Shown in pieces: positions 1 to 6,131 of a stretch of 7,124 bases of DNA. The notes beneath the pieces were generated by a model. That model was not told the DNA's origin. It did not search any database and worked only from the letters and a program-made list of their open reading frames with translations. A program made the translations under genes and the position numbers. Source of the stretch: Rickettsiales bacterium. GTDB lineage: Bacteria > Pseudomonadota > Alphaproteobacteria > Rickettsiales > UBA1997. Location: positions 1 to 7,124 of the forward strand of contig CANGQE010000070.1 of the NCBI GenBank assembly GCA_947455845.1. Reading direction: 5' to 3'. The number at the start of each line of letters is the position of its first letter. Within the stretch, counting starts at the first letter, position 1.

Positions 1-582
1 ACTATTAAACTGATTCATCGCGAAGAGTACTTCGCTGATGGTTCGGGTGGAGGTAGCACTAGAATTATTCGGATCGGTGATTTTTACTTCAGCAGTTTCC
101 GTAACTAAATTACCACTTGAGGAGTAAAGATTGTTCAGGGTTTTTAGGGAGATCTCGGTGATTCCATTATCAGCTAAAGATGTGAGCTCTCCTTCATTCA
201 CCACTCCGTTAGCGTTGGAGTCTTTCCACAATTTTAGAAGATTGAACTGAGAGTCGTTGGAACTGATTAGATTGTCGGCATTTGAATCAAACTTACTTAG
301 CACTTCAAAGCCGGTGCTGGAGCTGTTGCCAAATAGTTCGTCGATACTGTCGACATTACCATTGGAGTTTTTGTCCAAGACTAAAAAGGCATCGTCACTA
401 GAAGCCGTAGTCCAGCCAGTAGATTCAGAAAAGCCATCACCATTAAGATCGAAAGTTACGCCCGACTCTTGCCACGAACTCAACTTCAAACCGTCACCGT
501 TTAGGTCGATGATTAGAGGATCAATTCTACGAATTGCATTTGTAACAGAATTTGAAAAATCTCCGTAGGCGGTAGAGATAGA
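1..582 (-). repeat. Long direct repeat, copy B' (partner 3767-4357)
   Basis: This is the EF-hand-like part of the shared module in the papain-like RTX gene, cut by the left edge. Upstream of 582 the sequence has no resemblance to the 830-aa gene. Confidence 0.9.
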
Positions 583-1227
583 ACTAGAAATATTTCCAAT
601 TTGTGCAGCTGTATCTAAATACATATCAGAGAAAAATCCTTGAGCCGCGCCCATCATTTCGGTAACTTCATAACCTAGTGAGTCCGCCAAATCAGACGCC
701 CAATCTCCAACCGATTGACCATCTTTTTCTGGCGTAGATTCTGGTTCCATCTGAGGTTGAGGGCCGGTTTCACTGATCGCCTTAACGTTATTGATATTAT
801 TTGAAGGAAGGATGTCCCCTGAAAAATTCTGAGGATTGAAACCACCTACTTCAAGTGCCTTCCAAGTGAAGTCAACGCAGCTGTTGGTGACGCCGTTGTA
901 TATAGCGGTATCAAAACCATTATCATCCGGATTTTTTCCAAAATTAAGCATGTCATCATATTGCTTCTGGGAGATTTGAATTGTTCTACTGTAATCACCA
1001 CCAGATTCGCTGTAATCTAGTTCATATGTGGAGTCGTCATTATCTATCGGCTCTCCATCAGATCTTGGCATTCCATGTTCCAATGGACCAAAACCAAAAC
1101 TATCTCTATTTCCACTATCATCTATTAAGCTATACCACATATGACCTACCGCGGAGGTCGATTCCACACCGTCTTTGTCTATGGTTTTAGTTCCTCTATC
1201 TGCGATGTTTATGATTAGTTGTGGCAT
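1..1227 (-). CDS. RTX-family protein with N-terminal papain-like hydrolase domain (T4), 3' end off window
   Basis: This frame is open for 409 codons from an ATG at 1227 to the left edge, so the C-terminus is missing. Residues 1-150 look like a permuted papain-fold (NlpC/P60-type) cysteine hydrolase. A His motif (GHMWYSL, H29) comes first and a Cys motif (NSCVDFTWKAL, C117) about 90 residues later; C117 is the only cysteine seen. A Pro/Glu-rich linker (about 155-170) leads at about residue 216 into the module shared with the 830-aa protein upstream. That module has Asp/Asn/Gly EF-hand-like loops starting at D241, D260, D285, D314 and D336. The visible part stops where the 830-aa protein continues into its helical and RTX regions, so a similar end is expected off window. 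The start lies 24 bases after the preceding stop, with no clear Shine-Dalgarno sequence. The likely role is a secreted hydrolase, possibly acting on peptidoglycan or another amide/ester bond. The fold call rests on motif order alone; membership of the RTX-like family is firm. Confidence 0.85.
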   Translation of the reverse strand, partial: MPQLIINIADRGTKTIDKDGVESTSAVGHMWYSLIDDSGNRDSFGFGPLEHGMPRSDGEPIDNDDSTYELDYSESGGDYSRTIQISQKQYDDMLNFGKNPDDNGFDTAIYNGVTNSCVDFTWKALEVGGFNPQNFSGDILPSNNINNVKAISETGPQPQMEPESTPEKDGQSVGDWASDLADSLGYEVTEMMGAAQGFFSDMYLDTAAQIGNISSSISTAYGDFSNSVTNAIRRIDPLIIDLNGDGLKLSSWQESGVTFDLNGDGFSESTGWTTASSDDAFLVLDKNSNGNVDSIDELFGNSSSTGFEVLSKFDSNADNLISSNDSQFNLLKLWKDSNANGVVNEGELTSLADNGITEISLKTLNNLYSSSGNLVTETAEVKITDPNNSSATSTRTISEVLFAMNQFNS

Positions 1228-1251
1228 ATGTTTCGGTATTTTTTGGTTCTT

Positions 1252-1953
1252 TTATTTTGCTTGGTGAGATCTTCTTATGCCAAAAGTAATTTTGGTTCCA
1301 ATTAGTTCTGGCGAATCTTTTATTGTTTCGGCAATGATTTTATAATTGCCTTTAGCCATTTTTTCTGAGACAATAATTTTATTAAAAGTTCGACCCCAAG
1401 AAAATAAGTAAGGCTCAGTTTCTTTATCGTAAACTAACTTCTCCACACCTTCTTCATTTGTAAAAATCTTTAGCTTTATCGGAACTGATATGCCGGGATT
1501 TTTAGAAGAGAGAACTCTAGTTCCATCCGGTCTTGTTGATAAACCATCTCCTACCAACTTTCGAACACGACGTTTATCAGATAATTCTTCTGGAGCCCTT
1601 GGTTTACTAGGAAAAAACGACAAAATATCGTCAAGAAATCCAAATTCTTTCTCATCGGGATTTCTTGGATCCACATAATGAAATGCCAAATAAAACGTAT
1701 ATGGATTAACCACTTCATCCACAACCTTAACATCAATCTCCACCTTACTTCCTGCCTTAGTTACATCAAATGGAACTGAAATATCCTTTCGTTCTGCAAG
1801 CTTAAAAGCATACGGCTGCTTTGGCTCGAGAGAATTTTTTTTATCTGGATAAATTGGATCATTAGTAATGGTTTTTGTCATGGCAAAACTACAATACATC
1901 AGAGAGATAGGGATGATTAAAATAACCGAGATAATCGTTAGGAAAAGTTTCAT
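1252..1953 (-). CDS. Exported DUF5625-like protein, candidate immunity protein
   Basis: This is a complete 233-aa ORF. Residues 1-24 form a hydrophobic signal sequence or anchor after MK. A cysteine follows at 21, but its context (LMYC) is a poor lipobox, so I do not call it a lipoprotein. The rest is a beta-rich domain whose landmarks I recognise from memory as DUF5625-like: PFDVTKAG (61-68), then VEIDVKVV, a FYLAFHYV strand, RRVRKLVGDG (128-137), PGISVPIKLKI and a C-terminal KDSPELIGTKITFGI. An unusual Phe/Pro-rich insertion lies at about 105-120. The domain has no known enzymatic activity. It sits between a truncated effector-like start (2026-2169) and the papain-like RTX gene that begins 24 bases downstream. 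Since immunity genes normally follow their effector, it may belong to the lost upstream gene. Pairing with the downstream gene cannot be excluded. No strong ribosome-binding site is seen (TTTTTAGC before the ATG). Confidence 0.8.
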   Translation of the reverse strand: MKLFLTIISVILIIPISLMYCSFAMTKTITNDPIYPDKKNSLEPKQPYAFKLAERKDISVPFDVTKAGSKVEIDVKVVDEVVNPYTFYLAFHYVDPRNPDEKEFGFLDDILSFFPSKPRAPEELSDKRRVRKLVGDGLSTRPDGTRVLSSKNPGISVPIKLKIFTNEEGVEKLVYDKETEPYLFSWGRTFNKIIVSEKMAKGNYKIIAETIKDSPELIGTKITFGIRRSHQAK

Positions 1954-2000
1954 GCTAAAAAGTTATTGAATTAGAAGTTGGAAAGGTTTGACCGACTTTG

Positions 2001-2056
2001 TATATGACATAAGAATTTTAGATTTTTATATGTCATATAATCGACCTGACCCCCCC
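2001..2056 (-). repeat. Palindromic REP-like element with GGGGGGGTCAGGTC end
   Basis: Two perfect 11-base inverted arms, TATATGACATA (2001-2011) and TATGTCATATA (2029-2039), are separated by 17 bases. Next to the second arm, read on the minus strand, is GGGGGGGTCAGGTCGA (2056-2041). On the far side, TTTGACCGA (about 1985-1993) is a weak inverted match to TCGACCTGA, so the symmetry may be wider. GGGGTCAGGTC followed by a TGACAT-type motif resembles ends I associate with small repeats mobilised by REP-associated (IS200-like, Y1) tyrosine transposases; that link is from memory. No transposase is present, so this would be a non-autonomous copy. It interrupts an apparent reading frame coming from 2169. 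It could also form a hairpin between genes, but no U-tract follows. Confidence 0.5.
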
Positions 2057-2169
2057 TTTTTGTTTTTAATATAAAGATGCTGAGGCTTTGTGCCTAAAAT
2101 TGGAACTTCAGGAATCGGGCCGGTTAAATCTCTTGTCCAAATTTCTATTCTTGGGATTTCGTTTGACAT
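2026..2169 (-). pseudogene. N-terminal remnant of a lost effector-like gene (T3)
   Basis: An ATG at 2169, 43 bases after the stop of the 139-aa gene, opens 47 codons ending in TAA at 2028-2026. The first 34 or so residues (MSNEIPRIEIWTRDL..., then PEVPILGTKPQHLYI) look like a real protein start: varied composition, and a PxHLYI strand like the His-containing strand near the start of permuted papain-like domains. The last dozen codons are only the G7-TCAGGTC repeat and palindrome read through (KKGGSGRLYDI), which marks the break. The inference is an RTX effector of this array whose body was deleted or displaced when the repeat arrived, leaving its probable immunity gene (1252-1953) behind. Alternatively it is a chance short ORF or a real small peptide. 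No clear ribosome-binding site precedes it. Confidence 0.5.
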
Positions 2170-2212
2170 GTGGTGTTGTGATAAGGGTTAAAAACCAATT
2201 TAATTACAGACC

Positions 2213-2632
2213 TTAAAATTGCTTGATCATGTTATATGCTAAAATCTTTCTATCTTTGTTAAATACGATTCCAATTTTCCACTCATACCCAACTAAAAGC
2301 CCATTCTGCTTATAATAGCAGTCCAGCGATGCATAAGCTTCTTTGTCCATTTTGTAGTAAATTTTTCTATCCTTTTCATTAAAAACTTTCTCACTCTCAA
2401 ATATCGCTCCTGCATTTTTTAAAGTTTGGACTAAAGCTTCCACATCACTTCCCATAGGATGGATTTTAAAAAGATATTTTTTCGCCTCATCTGTGCCGTT
2501 GTATTTTTCAAAATAGAATCCTTTTTTAAAATGATTCAATGCTTTAGAACCTACTTGATTAGCTATTATAAGCGCAAAAATTGATACCAGAGCTATAAAA
2601 AATATTTTTATTTTGGAGTGACGAGTTTTCAT
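2213..2632 (-). CDS. Small exported or membrane-anchored protein (I2), candidate immunity protein
   Basis: This is a complete 139-aa ORF. The N-terminus is basic (MKTRHSKIK) and followed by one hydrophobic segment at about 9-25, which could be an uncleaved anchor or a signal peptide ending near the ANQVGSKA region. The remaining 110 or so residues are predicted periplasmic and mixed alpha/beta. They include a HPMGSDVEALVQTLKNAGA helix region, a YYKMDKEAYASLDCYYKQ segment with the only cysteine, and C-terminal strands EWKIGIVF and KILAYNMI. I do not recognise a named family; the short alpha-then-beta layout is loosely like BamE/SmpA-type folds, which is weak. It starts 75 bases after the stop of the 830-aa RTX gene on the same strand. 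That is the position and size expected for an immunity protein acting in the periplasm against that effector (inference). No Shine-Dalgarno sequence is evident. Its DNA is clearly more AT-rich than the RTX genes. Confidence 0.8.
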   Translation of the reverse strand: MKTRHSKIKIFFIALVSIFALIIANQVGSKALNHFKKGFYFEKYNGTDEAKKYLFKIHPMGSDVEALVQTLKNAGAIFESEKVFNEKDRKIYYKMDKEAYASLDCYYKQNGLLVGYEWKIGIVFNKDRKILAYNMIKQF

Positions 2633-2707
2633 TTTTAGGAAATGCGGTTAATTAATTTTTTTAGATTTTTATTTTGCGAAAAGCTCTACGTCCACTAATC
2701 TTAGGTT
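2633..2707. other. Short AT-rich spacer between RTX gene and 139-aa gene
   Basis: These 75 bases hold no gene, no strong stem-loop and no obvious promoter boxes. TTAATTAA near 2648-2656 is a small palindrome. The spacing is compatible with co-transcription of the two genes. Confidence 0.5.
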
Positions 2708-5200
2708 TTAAAACGAACAAATATTTCTACCCTGAGTTTCATTTTTTCCATTATCGTTGCAATATTCAGCGAACTCTAAGGTTTTGACTCTGTAGGTATT
2801 TGCACTGTAGAAATTTTTAATGCCGATTTTGTCAGTGCCCGAAGTTTCTTCAATTGCGTCTTGCCCGTCGCCTAAGTTGAATTTGTAAATGTCATCTCCT
2901 GCTCCACCCTTCAGGTAATCACTGCCTTCATTGCCTTCGATGTAATCATTGCCCGATTCAGCGTAGATAAAATCTTCTCCTTCTAACCCCTTTAAAATAT
3001 CAGAATTAACAGCTCCGTAAAGGGTTTCACTAGCATCGGTTCCGATGTTAAATAATCCGTTAAAAGAGAAGTTGGGAATTGCTACAGAGTTAATGATGCT
3101 TGTTAGCATTGTGTTAACTTTAGTATCAAAGGTGGTGTTGGTTTCGGGGGAGTTGGAGTCGTTGATAAATTGATCTTTATTCAGCTGAAGAATAGTCTTC
3201 GAGTAATAAGCATAATTCAGAAAACTATTCTTATCTAAACTAACCGAGAGGGATAAAATATTTGCAATCGCCTCATCTAAACTGGTGTTGATGCTGGTGG
3301 TATCTGTGCTGAAGCTGTAAGAAGCATCGGGGAAAATTTCTTTAAAAGTTCCTTGAGTTAGAAATCTGGTTAAAAGCGTGTTGTAAAATAAATCCCAAGA
3401 AGTTTGAGCCTGAGAGATTACCGCATCATTGGGAACTCTAAAATCTAAGCCCGTGGCCTTCTCTAAAAAGGCAACCTTACGGTGATCGATTTTAGTGCTA
3501 GTGCCGGATTCGTAAACTTGCGCAGAAGTAAAATCCTCAACCCCAGCCCACTGAAACAAGAACGTCTCAAACAACGAGTTAATCTGATAAAAATTAGTTG
3601 GGCTTAAATTAGCTAGAGTTTGAGCAGTTTCAAAAAGTTCACTGTTAAGCGTCATGGCAACCTGCCACGAATTCAACGAGCCATAACCTCTGGAATAAGG
3701 AAGTAAAAGAGTATTAACATCCAAAGTAAAATTAGGACCTAGCGCTTCATCAGGATTTACAATCGAACTATTAAACTGGTTCATCGCAAATAGAACTTCG
3801 CTAACAGTTCGGGTGGAAGTATTGGTGTTACTATCTGGATTGTTCGGATCAGTGATTTTTACTTCAGCAGTTTCTGTAACTAAATTGCCACTTGAGGAGT
3901 AAAGATTGTTCAGAGTTTTAAGCGAAATCTCAGTGATCCCATTTTCTGTCAGAGAAGTTAACTCTCCTTCATTTACTACTCCGTTAGCATTTGAGTCTTT
4001 CCAGAGCTTTAATAGATTGAACTGGGCATCAGTAGCGTTGATCAGATTGTCGGCATTTGAATCAAACTTTTTAAGAACTTCAAAACCCGTGCTAGAGCTG
4101 TTACCAAATAACTCATCAATACTGTCAACATTGCCATTAGAGTTTTTGTCTAGAACCAGAAAGGCATCGTCACTTGACGCCGTTGTCCATCCCGTAGATT
4201 CAGAAAAGCCGTCACCGTTTAGATCAAAAGTTACTCCTGACTCTTGCCATGAATTCAACTTAAGACCATCACCGTTTAGGTCGATGATTAGCGGATCGAT
4301 TCGGGTAATAGCATTAGTAACAGAATTTGAAAAAGTGGTGTAGGAGGTGGAGATGGATTGGGTGATTGAGTTGATACTACTATTAACCTTCCCAACAATT
4401 ACAGCAGAAAATTCTTGAAGGCTACTTGGACTTAAAAGATCCCAAACATCTTGTAGATTAGATTGTTCTTCAGGAGTTAATGAAGCTATGTTTTCTCCGG
4501 TGTAGGTGCAATATTCGGAATATTCATCGAGGGTTGCACCATCTGGAATATTTAAGGTTTCACCGGGTTTGATCAGGGCGTAGGTTCCATCGCTACTGAT
4601 TCTTCCTTCGGCTGTTAGCTGTGGGTTAGCAGCGATTAGTTCGTCGACCGTGACTCCGTAAACGGAGGCGATGTCGTAGAGAGTATCACCTTTTTTGATG
4701 GAGTATGATTCAGAAGATAGAACTTCTTGGTCATCAACAAAACTTGCTGTAATACTTTTAGCTTCTGGATTATAAACTTTACTCTCTGGGTCAAAGAATG
4801 TGTTACCAACCTTTGTCATCAAAGGCTTAGCTGCATCATAAGCGGAATCAATAGCGATATAAGTACCAACACCAACGGCAACAGCTACCGCTGTACTAGC
4901 AATATACGGAGCAAGAGCAATCTCTGTAGCAAGCGCTAGACTATAGGTTACAACTGATTCAGTAGCAGTATCAAACCTAGCTCTGTAACTAATTTCTCCA
5001 TTATTATCATCTTTAATTTTTTCAACTTGAACATAGTAATCCGCTACTTCAGCTGAAGGACCCAAAGCTTTTATTGCAATCCATTTTGCAGAATTAAAAG
5101 GCAGGGATTCTCCAACATGATCCATCCAACTCATCATTCCCTCTTTAAGCAAGGTAGAGGCCTCTTGCGGTGGTTGATTCTGATTATTCTGATCTGACAT
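2708..5200 (-). CDS. RTX calcium-binding protein with LysM domain and hydrophobic N-terminal segment (T2)
   Basis: This complete 830-aa protein starts at an ATG supported by an AGG a few bases upstream. Residues 1-80 are a polar region with no recognised fold. Residues 82-118 are Ala/Val/Gly-rich and hydrophobic, enough for one or two membrane helices. A LysM domain spans about 166-219 (YSIKKGDTLYDIASVYGVTV ... PGETLNIP) and should bind peptidoglycan. From about 282 begins the module shared with its neighbours. It has EF-hand-like loops at D307, D326, D351, D380 and D402, and a conserved region with FQWAGVEDF and the DHRKVAFLEK segment (549-581) typical of large haemolysin-type calcium-binding proteins. 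RTX nonapeptides (GNEGSDYLK, GGAGDDIYK) lie at 738-773. The protein is probably secreted, plausibly by type I secretion, and may act on the envelope or membrane of other cells. No enzymatic motif is seen. Compared with T1 it lacks 31 residues after SGTDKI (791) and ends in a different tail with two cysteines. The next gene may encode its immunity protein. Confidence 0.9.
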   Translation of the reverse strand: MSDQNNQNQPPQEASTLLKEGMMSWMDHVGESLPFNSAKWIAIKALGPSAEVADYYVQVEKIKDDNNGEISYRARFDTATESVVTYSLALATEIALAPYIASTAVAVAVGVGTYIAIDSAYDAAKPLMTKVGNTFFDPESKVYNPEAKSITASFVDDQEVLSSESYSIKKGDTLYDIASVYGVTVDELIAANPQLTAEGRISSDGTYALIKPGETLNIPDGATLDEYSEYCTYTGENIASLTPEEQSNLQDVWDLLSPSSLQEFSAVIVGKVNSSINSITQSISTSYTTFSNSVTNAITRIDPLIIDLNGDGLKLNSWQESGVTFDLNGDGFSESTGWTTASSDDAFLVLDKNSNGNVDSIDELFGNSSSTGFEVLKKFDSNADNLINATDAQFNLLKLWKDSNANGVVNEGELTSLTENGITEISLKTLNNLYSSSGNLVTETAEVKITDPNNPDSNTNTSTRTVSEVLFAMNQFNSSIVNPDEALGPNFTLDVNTLLLPYSRGYGSLNSWQVAMTLNSELFETAQTLANLSPTNFYQINSLFETFLFQWAGVEDFTSAQVYESGTSTKIDHRKVAFLEKATGLDFRVPNDAVISQAQTSWDLFYNTLLTRFLTQGTFKEIFPDASYSFSTDTTSINTSLDEAIANILSLSVSLDKNSFLNYAYYSKTILQLNKDQFINDSNSPETNTTFDTKVNTMLTSIINSVAIPNFSFNGLFNIGTDASETLYGAVNSDILKGLEGEDFIYAESGNDYIEGNEGSDYLKGGAGDDIYKFNLGDGQDAIEETSGTDKIGIKNFYSANTYRVKTLEFAEYCNDNGKNETQGRNICSF
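2801..3606 (-). repeat. Long direct repeat, copy A (partner 6241-7124)
   Basis: This is the 3' part of the RTX module in the 830-aa gene. It aligns nearly base for base with 6241-7124, with scattered, mostly silent differences. Two in-frame length changes account for the 78-base size difference: this copy lacks 93 bases present at 6266-6358 and has 15 extra bases coding for part of INDSNSP (residues 679-685). The partner is cut by the window edge, so the repeat probably runs further. Confidence 0.9.
3767..4357 (-). repeat. Long direct repeat, copy B (partner 1-582)
   Basis: This is the EF-hand-like part of the RTX module in the 830-aa gene. It matches 1-582 closely except for a 9-base difference in the DPNN...TSTRT loop. 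The right-hand boundary, at the codons for SISTSYTTF, is where the unrelated N-terminal domains begin. Confidence 0.9.
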
Positions 5201-6131
5201 TTACGCCTAAACATTGGTTAAAGGGTTTTTCGGAATTAAGATTGGTGTCTATTACATCCATTAAATTATCTATCGTTTCCAACTCATGTGAGTTTAAAAA
5301 ATTTCCTTCCCTACGCAATTCAGATAAAATCTTTAAAGTCAGATTTGTTGAATCTTTATATTGCTGCGACACTAAATCGTTACATGATTTAAAATCTGTT
5401 TTGATTTTTTTAATAACGAGATTGTAAACACCAACAGAGTATCTCGGAAGCGTCGTAATTGAGATGTTACGCTGCTTAAATTCAGGAACCAAATGAGCAA
5501 TTTCTAAGCTTTTAAGAAAGCTATTTGACGTAGATATTAAAAAGTTTTCTTCCTCATTAGTTAGGTTAGCTCGATATAAATCAGAATCCGTTAAAACATC
5601 AAAAATCATCATCATCTTATATATCTTATTTGGAGCGCCTCCGACTTGATGACTCTTAAACTCTGTAGAGTTTGCTAACCCAGCAAAAGATTCCAACAAA
5701 ATTATCTTTGTTTGATCATCTATATTTTTTTGATAAATTTTGTAATCTACTAAGGATATTAGGTAGAAATATTTTTCTGCATCAGAGGCGGGAATTCTTT
5801 TTGCAATATGTGAATAACTCGACTCTTTAATTCGATCTATCGCTTTACTAACTACGCCTTCACAAAAGATATCTTTCTCACATAAAAAAATTTGAACTGA
5901 GCTGGCAATTGAAAGAATTAGAAAATCATTTTTGATTGGATAAAACGAATGATTTTTATCCCACTTTTCAGAAAAAGATGTATAAAATATTATAAAGAAG
6001 CTCATTATAAAAATGGATACCAATACAAGAATGCTAAGCCTTGGATGATTTCTCATCCATACAACATAAGCTCCATTAAATAAAAAGTTTGTCTTTGTTT
6101 TAGGTTGGTTACTCCGAGATAAGTTAAGCAT
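5184..6131 (-). CDS. Single-pass membrane protein (I1), candidate immunity protein
   Basis: I chose the ATG at 6131, giving 315 aa. A TTG 54 bases upstream is in frame but lies within the end of T1 and is less likely. The ATG overlaps the T1 stop by 8 bases (ATGCTTAA), and this gene's own 3' end overlaps the start of the 830-aa gene by 17 bases, so all three are probably translationally coupled. Residues 1-30 are basic, one strong transmembrane helix follows at about 31-51 (LSILVLVSIFIMSFFIIFYT), and the rest, about 260 residues, is largely helical and probably periplasmic. Cysteines at 84 and 90 (LCEKDIFC) and two more near the C-terminus (SCNDL, QCLGV) could form disulfides there. I recognise no named family. 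Its place directly after an RTX gene suggests an anchored immunity protein for T1 (inference). The DNA is notably AT-rich: 16 of 60 bases are G or C at 5881-5940, against 32 of 60 at 4561-4620 in the 830-aa gene. Confidence 0.82.
   Translation of the reverse strand: MLNLSRSNQPKTKTNFLFNGAYVVWMRNHPRLSILVLVSIFIMSFFIIFYTSFSEKWDKNHSFYPIKNDFLILSIASSVQIFLCEKDIFCEGVVSKAIDRIKESSYSHIAKRIPASDAEKYFYLISLVDYKIYQKNIDDQTKIILLESFAGLANSTEFKSHQVGGAPNKIYKMMMIFDVLTDSDLYRANLTNEEENFLISTSNSFLKSLEIAHLVPEFKQRNISITTLPRYSVGVYNLVIKKIKTDFKSCNDLVSQQYKDSTNLTLKILSELRREGNFLNSHELETIDNLMDVIDTNLNSEKPFNQCLGVNVRSE
5204..5209 (-). promoter_or_regulatory. Ribosome-binding site of the 830-aa RTX gene
   Basis: On the minus strand TTTAGGCGTAAATG places AGG (5208-5206) five bases before the ATG at 5200. 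It lies inside the last codons of the upstream membrane-protein gene, which fits translational coupling and supports this start. It is the clearest Shine-Dalgarno-like site in the window. Confidence 0.5.

Larger units (their letters stand above)
1954..2212. other. Intergenic stretch holding a gene remnant and a palindromic repeat
   Basis: These 259 bases between the DUF5625-like gene and the 139-aa gene hold no complete gene. From the right they contain a short leader (2170-2212), the 47-codon effector-start remnant (2026-2169), the G7-TCAGGTC motif with its 11-base inverted repeat (2001-2056), and an AT-rich leader to the ATG at 1953. I see no convincing promoter boxes or rho-independent terminator. 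If the repeat attenuates transcription, the genes downstream may need their own promoter here, but the sequence does not show it. Confidence 0.7.

Noticed and set aside
257..568. Plus-strand ORF of 103 codons
   Set aside because: It is antisense to the EF-hand-like repeat region of T4. The same shadow recurs at 3906-4343 opposite T2, as expected from the duplicated minus-strand coding DNA.
720..790. Proline/glutamate-rich stretch in T4 as a separate domain
   Set aside because: It is low in complexity and best explained as the linker between the papain-like domain and the shared module.
981..1190. Plus-strand ORF of 69 codons
   Set aside because: It lies opposite the papain-like domain of T4, which has clear conserved motifs in the minus frame.
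1490..1736. Short ORFs on both strands inside the DUF5625-like gene
   Set aside because: They are out-of-frame shadows of a gene with a recognisable domain.
2001..2039. Rho-independent terminator
   Set aside because: The arms are AT-rich with a 17-base loop and no T-tract directly after either arm, so a mobile repeat is the better reading.
3906..4343. Plus-strand ORF of 145 codons
   Set aside because: It is a mirror of the conserved T2 coding frame with no domain or start signal of its own.
4727..5427. Plus-strand ORFs opposite the T2 start and the I1 end
   Set aside because: They overlap well-supported minus-strand genes and show no protein-like features.
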